In this document: piece by piece, positions 1-9,485 of the stretch
Layout: the number at the start of each line of letters is the position of its first letter
How positions within the stretch are numbered: the stretch's first letter is position 1
Assembly: GCA_021373015.1 (NCBI GenBank)
Contig: JAJFTJ010000007.1
Coordinates: 107,135-171,134, forward strand
Direction: 5' to 3'
From: Nitrospiraceae bacterium
GTDB taxonomy: Bacteria > Nitrospirota > Thermodesulfovibrionia > Thermodesulfovibrionales > UBA1546
DNA length: 64,000 nt
Made by a program: the position numbers and the translations under genes
Notes under the pieces: model-generated
Told to the model about the DNA's origin: nothing
Database searches by the model: none
What the model saw: the letters and a program-made list of their open reading frames with translations, nothing else

Positions 1-1
1 T

Positions 2-67
2 GATGGAAAAGTGCCAAGCCAGGAAATATTGGCTAAGGCGATGGAGATGTTTAAGGGAAAGGGTTAG
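2..67 (+). CDS. C-terminal end of an unidentified gene (partial)
   Basis: An open frame enters from the left edge and stops at TAG 65-67, giving 21 residues that end in AMEMFKGKG. A hairpin that could be a terminator follows within 20 bases, which supports this as the true end of a coding gene. The fragment is too short to assign a family. An overlapping frame also stays open at the edge, so the choice of frame is not certain. Confidence 0.35.
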   Translation, partial: DGKVPSQEILAKAMEMFKGKG

Positions 68-81
68 GCTGATAGTATTTT

Positions 82-132
82 AGGTGTGGCTTTAATCTTT
101 ACTCAAAATATTTGATTGGAGCCACCTTTTTC
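82..132 (+). terminator. Probable Rho-independent terminator
   Basis: GTGGCT at 86-91 pairs with AGCCAC at 120-125, and outer AG/CT bases extend the stem imperfectly. A T-rich run (CTTTTTC) follows directly. The loop is long (about 28 bases), so the structure is weaker than a classical terminator. Its place between a stop codon and the next ribosome binding site fits. Confidence 0.45.
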
Positions 133-158
133 AACTTTTACAGAGGAATAAATATATA

Positions 159-1007
159 GTGTTTAGCTTAATTCCCGAAGCAATAAAAAAAATATCAGCA
201 GGATTTTTATCCTGCTTTATTTTTTTCATAAACCGCAAGAAATATAAATCTAAAGACATCCAAAAATGTTTGAGTAAATACGAAAAATATTTCGCAGACT
301 ATGGATACAAGTTATCAATAAGAGACAATTTTATTTATAGTATCGAAGGCAATAACTTGAAAATATGCGGTAATTCCGAAAATGTTTTTTGGACAGCTCA
401 GGATGTTATTTGTAAAAATGTTTATGATTTTAATTCTAATGAAGATTTTATTATGATCGACATTGGTTTAAATGTTGGAATGGCCGCATTGTCTATGTCG
501 AGAAAGAAAAATATTATTAAGGTTTACGGTTATGAGCCTTTTTCTCCCACATTCGAGCAGGCTGTAAAAAATTTAAAAGCAAATCCTCATTTATCAGATA
601 AGCTTCAAATATTTAATTTTGGATTAGGAAGTGAAGATGAAATCTTAGATCTAAATTACAATTCAGAATTTTCTGGCTCAATGAGCAGCATAAAGAATAG
701 ATTCCCGGATTCCATGCAAGTTGAAAGAATAGAAATCAAGAAGGCCTCCAGCATTATTTCTCAAATAATTGATAATCACAAAGAGAAGATATTCTTAAAA
801 ATCGACTGTGAAGGAGCAGAAGAAAATATTTTGGAAGATTTGGACAACGAAAATTTACTGGAGAAAATTAATATAATCTGCATGGAATGGCATTTTAAAG
901 AACCTGAGAACTTGATCGGAATTCTAAAAAACAATGACTTTGTTGTCTTTTCCGAAGAAACAATGAAAGATGAGCTTGGATTTATAAGAGCAGTAAATAT
1001 AAAGTGA
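159..1007 (+). CDS. FkbM-family SAM-dependent methyltransferase
   Basis: The 282-residue protein is probably an O-methyltransferase of the FkbM (Methyltransf_21) family. Members methylate sugars or other small-molecule hydroxyls; the substrate here is unknown. The SAM-binding motif I is MIDIGLNVG at about residues 99-107, followed by the acidic YGYEP at 124-128. The family hallmark KIDCEGAE lies near residue 215. A hydrophobic stretch at residues 12-25 may bind the membrane. The start is GTG at 159 with AGAGGA about 11 bases upstream. The gene stands alone between a terminator and the convergent bioW, so context gives no substrate. Family assignment is firm; the substrate is not. Confidence 0.8.
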   Translation: MFSLIPEAIKKISAGFLSCFIFFINRKKYKSKDIQKCLSKYEKYFADYGYKLSIRDNFIYSIEGNNLKICGNSENVFWTAQDVICKNVYDFNSNEDFIMIDIGLNVGMAALSMSRKKNIIKVYGYEPFSPTFEQAVKNLKANPHLSDKLQIFNFGLGSEDEILDLNYNSEFSGSMSSIKNRFPDSMQVERIEIKKASSIISQIIDNHKEKIFLKIDCEGAEENILEDLDNENLLEKINIICMEWHFKEPENLIGILKNNDFVVFSEETMKDELGFIRAVNIK

Positions 1008-1037
1008 ACTAATAAAAAATAGATATGCCGAATTCAT

Positions 1038-1775
1038 TTAATGAATATATTTTACTACTATTGGCTGTTCTTCGAGAAAGGTAATGATTTTATCAGAGGC
1101 AGTTTTTTCTTTTATGAAAAATATTCTTCCTCCATGCATCTGACCTTTTTTCTTTATATTCGGGATTCTCAAATATCCAATTTCTTTTGATGCAATGTAG
1201 CCTGTTGTGTAATCAGGGTCATCAGAGATACAGACCTCAGCAATAATTTCCCTGCACGAATTAACTTTCGAGGCTAACGTCAACGCTTCTTTTACAGTTG
1301 TAGTGTTTATTTTTGACTTAGTCAATAGTTTAGAGAGTTTTTTATCAGCAGATTTTTCAATGCCGAATCTAGAAACTCTGACACCGCGTATTTTATCAGG
1401 CTCTGTGCATTTTCCTGATTTCATTTTTACAATTGCAGCACCGCGCATTGTTTTTTTTGCTCTCAGAATCTTCAACCCTGTGTTTATTGCCTTTTTTGAT
1501 ATGCCAAGATCATCAAGATTTTTGATTATTAATTTTTCTGCCTTTTCAGGAGATTTACATCTCAAAGTAGTTACTTCAAGTAATGAGGCTGTCTTTGGTT
1601 TTTGTTTGAGTTCTTCTATTGTTACTGTTATTCTGTCAGGTTTTCCACGGGGATGTTTTAAAGCTCGTCTAATGTATGCGCTGCATATTTTCTGAAGGTC
1701 TGATTTGCTGTATATTCCTTCAGCACCTGAGATGTGAACATCTTTTTTAGAAGCCCTCATTCTTATGCTCCACAT
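1038..1775 (-). CDS. bioW: 6-carboxyhexanoate--CoA ligase (pimeloyl-CoA synthetase)
   Basis: BioW activates pimelate with ATP and CoA to pimeloyl-CoA, the acyl donor of the first ring-building step in biotin synthesis. The N-terminus carries the family signature SIRMRAS...HISGAEG, and the C-terminal part has HGGRIFFI. I place the start at ATG 1775 because AAGGA sits 7 bases upstream and known BioW proteins begin with M-x-SIRMRAS. An in-frame GTG at 1838 would add 21 residues and overlap bioB, but it has no good ribosome binding site. The predicted protein is 245 residues, within the usual 230-260. The gene follows bioB in the same direction. BioF, BioA and BioD are not beside it. Confidence 0.88.
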   Translation of the reverse strand: MWSIRMRASKKDVHISGAEGIYSKSDLQKICSAYIRRALKHPRGKPDRITVTIEELKQKPKTASLLEVTTLRCKSPEKAEKLIIKNLDDLGISKKAINTGLKILRAKKTMRGAAIVKMKSGKCTEPDKIRGVRVSRFGIEKSADKKLSKLLTKSKINTTTVKEALTLASKVNSCREIIAEVCISDDPDYTTGYIASKEIGYLRIPNIKKKGQMHGGRIFFIKEKTASDKIITFLEEQPIVVKYIH

Positions 1776-1821
1776 AATTTTGTCCTTGTAAAATTTGAAT
1801 TCCCTGTCTCCTGTCATAAAT

Positions 1822-2781
1822 TTAGATTTTAAGTCCACAATCTTTAATAAGCCTTAGATCATCAGAATAATTTCTGCCTGTTGTTGTGAGATAATTTCCT
1901 GTCATCAAAGAATCGGCTCCTGCTGTAAATACCATTGAATGTATTTTACCCAATACTTGCAGCCTTCCTCCGCATATCCTTATCTGTTTTTGAGGGAGTA
2001 TAAATCTGTAAAGACTTATAATCTTCAGCGCATCAATCGAGCTCATTATTGCTTGATTCTCAAGCAGCGTACCTTTTATAGGTATTAAAAAATTGACTGG
2101 AACAGAATCCACTCCAAGTTCTCTCAGGGCAATGGCCATATCAATTCTGTCTTCCCATGTCTCTCCCATCCCGAATATTCCTCCAGAGCAGACAGAGAGT
2201 CCTGCTGATTGCGCTGCCTCAATTGTTCTTAATTTATCGCTGTAAGAATGTGTGCTGCATATCTCAGGAAAAAATCTTTCAGATGTTTCCAGATTGTGAT
2301 GATAACGTTCGAGCCCGTTATCTTTCAAAAAACACAGTTCATCTTTATCAAGAAGTCCGAGCGATGCGCATGGCAGAATTCCAGTGTCTCTTATGTTTTT
2401 TATTGCCGCTGCGATTTCTCTGAGTTCTTTTCTGTTTGCTTTTTTCCCGCTTGTGACAATGCTGAATCTTTTTACTCCGCTGTCTTTAGCTTCCTTTGCC
2501 TTTCCCAAGATAGCAGATGCAGTCATCAATGGATAGACAGGTATGTCCGATTTGTTTTTTGATGACTGGGCGCAGTATATACAATCCTCAGAACAAGCAC
2601 CTGATTTTGCATTCACTATTGCGCAGAGTTCGACATTATCTCCATGATATTTTTTGCGAAGCTTGTCTGCATGAGAAAACAATTTGAATATGTCATGACT
2701 TTCGATCCTGGCAATCAAGACTGCTTCGTCTCTGGATATTTGTTTGCCATCAAGAACCTTATTTGCTAAGTTTTCATGCAC
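1822..2781 (-). CDS. bioB: Biotin synthase (radical SAM)
   Basis: BioB inserts sulfur into dethiobiotin, the last step of biotin synthesis, using two iron-sulfur clusters and SAM. The radical SAM cluster motif is CSEDCIYC (CxxxCxxC) near residue 61. Further family motifs include HHNLETSERFFPEICSTHSY and the C-terminal GGRLQVLG and AGADSLMTGNYLTT segments. The 319-residue length is normal. The start is GTG at 2781, with GGA about 9 bases upstream. bioW follows after a 46-base gap, or overlaps if its longer start is used, so the two are cotranscribed. Confidence 0.95.
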   Translation of the reverse strand: MHENLANKVLDGKQISRDEAVLIARIESHDIFKLFSHADKLRKKYHGDNVELCAIVNAKSGACSEDCIYCAQSSKNKSDIPVYPLMTASAILGKAKEAKDSGVKRFSIVTSGKKANRKELREIAAAIKNIRDTGILPCASLGLLDKDELCFLKDNGLERYHHNLETSERFFPEICSTHSYSDKLRTIEAAQSAGLSVCSGGIFGMGETWEDRIDMAIALRELGVDSVPVNFLIPIKGTLLENQAIMSSIDALKIISLYRFILPQKQIRICGGRLQVLGKIHSMVFTAGADSLMTGNYLTTTGRNYSDDLRLIKDCGLKI

Positions 2782-2844
2782 AGAATATTTTCCAGAAATG
2801 AATGCGTATTGTCAACTTAATCGCAACATAAGGTTTACATATAA

Positions 2845-2871
2845 TAGACAAGATTTTATTAGTGTTATAAT
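2845..2871 (+). promoter_or_regulatory. Candidate sigma-70-type promoter for the YqeY gene
   Basis: A perfect TATAAT lies at 2866-2871, and TAGACA at 2845-2850 is the nearest -35-like hexamer. The spacer is only 15 bases, slightly short. It sits 40 bases before the YqeY start codon in the divergent bioB/yqeY gap. No experiment supports it. Confidence 0.4.
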
Positions 2872-2911
2872 ATGAATCGGATTACTAGATTAAAAGCAGG
2901 GAGAGAAAATA

Positions 2912-3376
2912 ATGGATATTTTCAAGAAGATTGATGAAGACCTTATTGCAAGCATGAAGAGCAAAGAAGAGGGGAGCGATCTTAACAGAACCACACTCAG
3001 AATGATAAAGTCAGCAATTAAGAACGCAGAAATCGCAAAGCGCGGTAAAGGCGAACTTACAGAGGAAGACATTGTAAGCGTTCTTTCCACTATGGTCAAA
3101 CAGCGGAAAGAATCAGCTGAACAATATACCAATGCGAGCAGAAAAGATCTTGCGGATAAAGAGAACAAGGAAATAAGCATTATTCAGGCATATCTGCCTA
3201 GACAACTTTCAATAGATGAACTCGATGAGATTATAAAGTCCGCGATAAAAAATGCCGGTGTTACAGGAGCGAAGGAAATGGGGAAGCTGATGAAGGAGCT
3301 AATGCCAAAGGTCAAGGGCAAGGCTGACGGAAAACTTGTCAGCGAGAGAGTGAAAGAGATTTTGGAGAAGCTATAA
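2912..3376 (+). CDS. GatB/YqeY domain protein
   Basis: This 154-residue protein matches the stand-alone YqeY family, related to the tail domain of the GatB subunit of tRNA amidotransferase. Family features are the N-terminal helical region with LRMIKSAIKNAEIAK and the middle motif IIQAYLPRQLS. The C-terminal part is GAKEMGKLMKELMPKVKGKADGK. The cellular role of free YqeY proteins is not settled; tRNA binding is presumed from GatB. A purine-rich ribosome binding site (GGGAGA) precedes the ATG. It is convergent with livF after a 17-base gap and stands alone. Confidence 0.9.
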   Translation: MDIFKKIDEDLIASMKSKEEGSDLNRTTLRMIKSAIKNAEIAKRGKGELTEEDIVSVLSTMVKQRKESAEQYTNASRKDLADKENKEISIIQAYLPRQLSIDELDEIIKSAIKNAGVTGAKEMGKLMKELMPKVKGKADGKLVSERVKEILEKL

Positions 3377-3393
3377 ACAAGAGATAGATAATT

Positions 3394-4101
3394 TTATTCT
3401 CCCAGATATGCTTTTTTGACTTTTTCATTGTTCAGGAGTTCTTTCCCTTTGCCTTCAAAGATGATTCTCCCGTTTTCAATCACATAACCTCTGTTTGAAA
3501 GATTGAGAGCAGCATGTGCATTCTGTTCAACAAGCAAGACAGTTATTCCTTCATCATTAATTTCTTTTATTGCCTTGAATATTCTGGCGACCATTATTGG
3601 AGCAAGTCCTAGCGAAGGTTCATCAAGAATGAGAAGTTTTGGGTCTGACATTAATGCTCTCGATATAGCAAGCATCTGCTGCTCTCCTCCGCTTAATGTG
3701 CCGCCCATCTGTTTTTTGCGCTCTTTAAGAACAGGGAATAATTCAAATGTATTCTCAAGTTTGTCTTTAAGTTCTAAAGCCTTCAGGTTTTTTGAATATG
3801 CGCCAATCTCAAGATTTTCCTTAACAGTGAGTTTGGGGAATATTCTTCTTCCTTCCGGGACATGGCTTATTCCCATCTGAACAATCTCATGCGGCTGTTT
3901 TTTGGAGATTAATTCTTTTTTAAAAAATATTTCTCCGCTTGATGATTTAATCACTCCAGAGACAGTCATGAGAGTGGTTGATTTGCCTGCACCGTTGCTT
4001 CCTATGAGACATACTATTTCTCCGCTGTCGACCTTAAGCGATATGCCTTTGAGAGCTTCGACAGGACCATAATGTGTCTTTATGTTTTTTAATTCAAGCA
4101 T
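3394..4101 (-). CDS. livF: Branched-chain amino acid ABC transporter, ATPase LivF
   Basis: This is one of the two cytoplasmic ATPases that power uptake through LivH/LivM. It shows Walker A GSNGAGKST, the ABC signature LSGGEQQ and Walker B LLILDEPSLGLAP. The GRRIFPKLTVKENL segment is typical of LivF. I set the start at ATG 4101, where the reading frame overlaps the livG stop (ATGCTTGA) and GGGAG lies 4 bases upstream. An upstream in-frame start at 4116 is possible but would deepen the overlap. It is the last gene of the livHMGF operon. Confidence 0.92.
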   Translation of the reverse strand: MLELKNIKTHYGPVEALKGISLKVDSGEIVCLIGSNGAGKSTTLMTVSGVIKSSSGEIFFKKELISKKQPHEIVQMGISHVPEGRRIFPKLTVKENLEIGAYSKNLKALELKDKLENTFELFPVLKERKKQMGGTLSGGEQQMLAISRALMSDPKLLILDEPSLGLAPIMVARIFKAIKEINDEGITVLLVEQNAHAALNLSNRGYVIENGRIIFEGKGKELLNNEKVKKAYLGE

Positions 4102-4861
4102 TAAACTCCCTGCCAAGATATGCTTCTATCACCATTGGATTTGTTCTTATTTCCAAGGGGGTTCCTTCAGCGATTTTCACGCCATGATCAAGCACAACAA
4201 TATTATCTGAAATTCCCATTACAACCTTCATGTCATGTTCAATAAGAATAATTGTCTTGCCAAGTTTTTGAAGTTTTTTTATCAGAGTCATCATCTCTGA
4301 GGTTTCTTGAGGATTCATTCCTGCTGTGGGTTCGTCGAGAAGTATTAGTCTTGGTTCTGTTGCAAGTGTCCTTGCTATCTCAAGTCTTTTCTGACTGCCA
4401 TAAGAAAGATTTGATGCAAGTGTGTATGCAACATCTTCAAGTCCGACAAGTTCGAGGTACTCGATAGATTTTTGGTGAACTATTTTATCTTCTTCGATGA
4501 ATTTTCTATTTCTCAATATAGAATCAATTAGATTGGTTTTTGTTCTGCAGTGATGAGATACCATTACATTTTCAAGAACGCTCATTTCTCTGAAAAGTCT
4601 TATGTTCTGGAATGTTCTAGCCATCCCAAGTTTTACTATATTATTAGCCTTAAGTCGTGTTATGTCTTGCTCCAGAAAATATATATTCCCTCTTGTAGGT
4701 CTTATTAAACCAGTAAGACAATTAAAGAGCGTTGTCTTTCCTGCGCCGTTAGGCCCGATTATGCTCAGAATGCTGTTTTCCTGAACCCTGAATTTTACCT
4801 CTTCAACAGCTTTTATGCCGCCGAAATGTTTTGTCATATCTCTAACTTCAAGTAGAAACAA
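4094..4861 (-). CDS. livG: Branched-chain amino acid ABC transporter, ATPase LivG
   Basis: This is the second ATPase of the liv transporter. Walker A is GPNGAGKTT, the signature is the LivG-type LSYGSQKRLEIA, and Walker B is ILLDEPTAGMNP. The longest frame begins at ATG 4873, but that ATG is part of ATGGAGGTAAGATTG. The GGAGG with 5-base spacing instead points to TTG 4861 as the start, giving 255 residues that begin M-F-L-L-E-V-R. The start overlaps the end of livM by 14 bases, so translation is probably coupled. The function call is firm; the start is inferred. Confidence 0.9.
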   Translation of the reverse strand: MFLLEVRDMTKHFGGIKAVEEVKFRVQENSILSIIGPNGAGKTTLFNCLTGLIRPTRGNIYFLEQDITRLKANNIVKLGMARTFQNIRLFREMSVLENVMVSHHCRTKTNLIDSILRNRKFIEEDKIVHQKSIEYLELVGLEDVAYTLASNLSYGSQKRLEIARTLATEPRLILLDEPTAGMNPQETSEMMTLIKKLQKLGKTIILIEHDMKVVMGISDNIVVLDHGVKIAEGTPLEIRTNPMVIEAYLGREFNA

Positions 4862-6005
4862 TCTTACCTCCATGATGAGAACTGCTGGGCCTGAAAATTC
4901 CCTGAGGCCTGAAAATCATGAGCAATACAAGTCCGCTTCCAAGCGCAAGCATTCTGTACAACTGAACTTCCCTGAGCATTTCAGGCAGGATAACTAGTAT
5001 CGCTGCTCCTAATATTACGCCTCTAAGGCTTCCTAGCCCGCCTAGTATTACCATTGAAAGAATTAATACAGATTCCATGAACGTGAAACTCTCAGGCGAC
5101 ACAAAACGCATTTTAGCTGAAAATAATACGCCTGCAATTCCTGCCCAGAAAGAACCGAATGCAAATGCATAAAGTTTATATGATGTCGGATTAATACCCA
5201 ATGATATTGATGCAATTTCATCTTCTCTTATCGCAACCCATGCTCTCCCGATTCGCGATGTATAGACTCTCTTTATTATGAAGACTGATAAGAGTACAAA
5301 AATAAAAATAAGATAGTAATAATGGCTGAGCTTATTAATCGTCATACCGAAAATATAAGGTCCTGCAATATCTCCGATTCCGTTCGGACCTTTTGTAACT
5401 GAATCCCAGTTGTTGAGAACAAGTCTTACTATTTCGCCGAATCCAAGTGTCACTATCGCAAGATAATCGCCGCGGAGCCGTAAAGCCGGTATGGCAAGTA
5501 TGAATCCTGATATGGTCGTTATAAAAACAGCTATCGGCAGTGCAGACCAGAATCCAAGCCCGAAGATTGAATTCAACAGCGCATATGAATATGCGCCTAT
5601 TGCATAGAATGCCACAAATCCTAGATTAAGAAGTCCTGCGAAACCGACAACGACATTCAGACCCTGCGCTAGTATTATATAAATGCCGGTCAGGACGGCC
5701 ACATCCAGAAAATAGTCTTTTGCAAAAAAAGGAACAGAAAGGATAAAAATAATCAGTAGAATTTTGCCTGAGAAGATGTTTTTTTTACTTTTTATGAACT
5801 GAAGCTTTTTGTTGAGCAGAAGTATTTTAGTTTGGATTTTTTCTATAGATGTTTTTGTATGCTGAGAAATAAGTTTGATAAAAAACAATGATGCGAGAAC
5901 CACGGCAAAAAGTATTGCTGCAGCTTCTATCCCCTTGAAAGGCAAAAACAGAAGTCCTGTCCAGAATGCGATTAATAATATTTTAAAATTAAACTTTTTC
6001 TTCAT
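4848..6005 (-). CDS. livM: Branched-chain amino acid ABC transporter, permease LivM
   Basis: LivM forms the membrane channel together with LivH. The 385-residue protein has two or more extra N-terminal hydrophobic segments (to about residue 100) and a Lys-rich linker. The core then shows the family motifs GLLNLGFVAFYAIGAY, PALRLRGDYLAIVTLGFGEI and GGLGSLRG. The start is placed at ATG 6005, which has GGAG 6 bases upstream; an in-frame ATG at 6017 is less likely. It overlaps livH by 17 bases. Confidence 0.92.
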   Translation of the reverse strand: MKKKFNFKILLIAFWTGLLFLPFKGIEAAAILFAVVLASLFFIKLISQHTKTSIEKIQTKILLLNKKLQFIKSKKNIFSGKILLIIFILSVPFFAKDYFLDVAVLTGIYIILAQGLNVVVGFAGLLNLGFVAFYAIGAYSYALLNSIFGLGFWSALPIAVFITTISGFILAIPALRLRGDYLAIVTLGFGEIVRLVLNNWDSVTKGPNGIGDIAGPYIFGMTINKLSHYYYLIFIFVLLSVFIIKRVYTSRIGRAWVAIREDEIASISLGINPTSYKLYAFAFGSFWAGIAGVLFSAKMRFVSPESFTFMESVLILSMVILGGLGSLRGVILGAAILVILPEMLREVQLYRMLALGSGLVLLMIFRPQGIFRPSSSHHGGKIVST

Positions 6006-6891
6006 GCGAAGCTCCAAATAGACCGGATGGTTTAATAAGAAGTATTATTATAAGAAGAATAAATGCATAGGCATCTTTGTATTCTGAAGAGATATAGCCT
6101 GCGCTGAGACTCTCTACTAGGCCAAGTATAATTCCTCCAAGCATTGCGCCAGGGATACTGCCGATGCCGCCAAGAACTGCCGCAGTAAATGCCTTGATGC
6201 CGGCGATGTATCCTATAGAATAATTTACAAGTCCGTAATACATTGCTACCATGAATCCCGCAACGGCAGCGAGTCCTGAGCCTATTATGAATGTGATGGA
6301 TATAACAGTGTCTAAATTAATCCCCACGAGTGATGCCATTGTCTTGTCCTGTGATACTGCTCTCATTGCCTTGCCAATCCTTGTTTTTTTGATTAACAGA
6401 TGCAGTAAAAACATCAAGACTGCTGATATGACGATAATTAAAAGCTGCGTGTAGGTAACTTTTGTGTTGAGAATATCAATTCCTGTTTTTTCGAAAAAAT
6501 GAGGAAATACCTTGTCAGTTGCTCCTTGTGTGAGCATGACATAATTCTGGAGAAAGATCGAAACTCCTATTGCGCTTATTAATGGGCTTAAGCGAGGCGC
6601 CTGCCTCAAAGGTCTGTATGCAATTTTTTCTATTGCATAGCCGTATCCAGAGCAGAACACGATTGAGAGAATAAGTGAAAGTACTAATGCAAGAGGAAGA
6701 TTGTATGCTATTAACCCCAGTGCGGTGAAGAAAGCAAGAAATATAATACCCAGATATGCGCCAAGCATGTATATTTCACCATGGGCAAAATTAATCAGTT
6801 CAAGTATCCCGTAAACCATGGTGTACCCCAGTGCAATAAGCGCATATACTCCGCCTAATGTAAGTCCGTTAATTAACTGCTGGGTGAGCAC
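5989..6891 (-). CDS. livH: Branched-chain amino acid ABC transporter, permease LivH
   Basis: LivH is the partner permease of LivM. Its N-terminus (LINGLTLGGVYALIALG, then NFAHGEIYMLGAY) is diagnostic of the family, and it has about eight hydrophobic segments. The 300-residue length is normal. The start is GTG at 6891 without a clear Shine-Dalgarno sequence. This is the first gene of the operon. The periplasmic binding protein (LivJ/LivK) that normally precedes or follows these genes is absent: the next gene upstream is the divergent metK, only 100 bases away. Confidence 0.92.
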   Translation of the reverse strand: MLTQQLINGLTLGGVYALIALGYTMVYGILELINFAHGEIYMLGAYLGIIFLAFFTALGLIAYNLPLALVLSLILSIVFCSGYGYAIEKIAYRPLRQAPRLSPLISAIGVSIFLQNYVMLTQGATDKVFPHFFEKTGIDILNTKVTYTQLLIIVISAVLMFLLHLLIKKTRIGKAMRAVSQDKTMASLVGINLDTVISITFIIGSGLAAVAGFMVAMYYGLVNYSIGYIAGIKAFTAAVLGGIGSIPGAMLGGIILGLVESLSAGYISSEYKDAYAFILLIIILLIKPSGLFGASHEEKV

Positions 6892-6991
6892 AAAAAATTT
6901 TAACAGAAATTGATGTGCAAAATCTTCTTCTATTTTGGAAGAGAATCTTTTAAACTATACGTTCAAGTAAATTCAAAGGCAGGAGGTACGA

Positions 6992-8143
6992 ATGGCAAAG
7001 GGTAATTTTTTCTTTACTTCAGAATCAGTAACAGAAGGACATCCTGATAAGATAGCTGATCAGATATCAGATGCTATTCTGGATGCGATAATATCAAGAG
7101 ATCCTAAATCAAGGGTTGCTTGTGAGACAATAGTTACAACAGGTCTTGCATTTGTAGCGGGAGAAATAACAACAAGCTGTTATGTCGAGATACCTTCAAT
7201 TGTCCGCGAGACAATAAAGGACATCGGATATACACGCGCAAAATACGGATTTGATTATGAGACCTGCGCTGTAATCACTTCTATCCACGAACAATCTTCA
7301 GATATAGCAATGGGCGTTGATATAGGAGGCGCAGGAGACCAGGGGTTGATGTTTGGATATGCCTGCAATGAAACTCCAGAACTTATGCCGATGCCTATTA
7401 TGCTTGCGCATAAGCTTTCAATGAGACTTTCAGAGGCAAGAAAAAAAGACATCCTGGGCTATCTGAGGCCTGACGGTAAATCTCAGGTAACAATCGAATA
7501 TAAAAACGGAGTGCCTCACAGGATTGACAGCATCGTAATATCTTCTCAGCACAGCCCTGACATAACTCTGAAAGAGATGAAAGAGGATATTATCGAAAAG
7601 GTCATAAAGCCGATTGTGCCTAAAGAAATTCTTGACGAGGAAAATGTTAAATATCACATAAATCCTACTGGCCGCTTTGTTGTGGGCGGTCCGATGGGCG
7701 ATACAGGCCTGACAGGAAGAAAAATAATAGTCGACAGCTATGGCGGAGTTGGAAGTCATGGAGGAGGCTGTTTCTCTGGAAAGGATCCAACAAAGGTTGA
7801 CCGCTCAGGCGCATATATGGCCAGATACATTGCAAAAAATATTGTTGCAGCAGGAATTGCCGACAAGGTTCAGGTTCAACTTGCATATGCTATAGGTATC
7901 CCGGAACCTGTTTCCATACTTGCTGATACTTTTGGAACAGGAAAGATTGAGCATGATAAGATAGTCAAGATTATCAGAAACAATTTCAATCTTACGCCAA
8001 AGGGGATGATAGATACGCTTAATCTCAGAAGACCAATATTCAGAAAGACTGCTGCATACGGTCATTTTGGAAGAAATGACGCTGATTTTACATGGGAGAA
8101 TACAGACATAGCATCAGTTCTTAAAAAAGAAGCAAAGTTGTAG
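6992..8143 (+). CDS. metK: S-adenosylmethionine synthase
   Basis: MetK makes SAM from methionine and ATP. The 383-residue protein has the signatures [12 protein letters not shown] near the N-terminus, the hexapeptide GAGDQG, and [13 protein letters not shown] followed by DSYGG near residue 250. AGGAGGT lies 4 bases before the ATG. It begins a forward run with ahcY and cimA; ahcY recycles the S-adenosylhomocysteine produced by SAM-dependent methylation. I found no SAM riboswitch in the 100-base leader. Confidence 0.97.
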   Translation: MAKGNFFFTSESVTEGHPDKIADQISDAILDAIISRDPKSRVACETIVTTGLAFVAGEITTSCYVEIPSIVRETIKDIGYTRAKYGFDYETCAVITSIHEQSSDIAMGVDIGGAGDQGLMFGYACNETPELMPMPIMLAHKLSMRLSEARKKDILGYLRPDGKSQVTIEYKNGVPHRIDSIVISSQHSPDITLKEMKEDIIEKVIKPIVPKEILDEENVKYHINPTGRFVVGGPMGDTGLTGRKIIVDSYGGVGSHGGGCFSGKDPTKVDRSGAYMARYIAKNIVAAGIADKVQVQLAYAIGIPEPVSILADTFGTGKIEHDKIVKIIRNNFNLTPKGMIDTLNLRRPIFRKTAAYGHFGRNDADFTWENTDIASVLKKEAKL

Positions 8144-8214
8144 AAATAAACAGCGCATAGTTTTACTAATGACTGTTCGCTGGATAATATTCACAAATAA
8201 AATTCGGAGGCTGA

Positions 8215-9474
<1,260 letters not shown>

Positions 9475-9485
9475 TTATTTTGAAA

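Noticed and set aside
1031-1045. ATTCAT-TTA-ATGAAT palindrome between the FkbM gene and bioW
   Set aside because: Short and AT-only, with no T-run; not strong enough to call a terminator.
6892-6991. SAM riboswitch before metK
   Set aside because: The gap is only 100 bases and I could not find the conserved stems; only a weak small hairpin is present.
8144-8214. CAGCG/CGCTG inverted repeat between metK and ahcY as a terminator or SAH riboswitch
   Set aside because: The stem is 5 bases with a long loop and no T-run; it does not fit a known SAH riboswitch shape.
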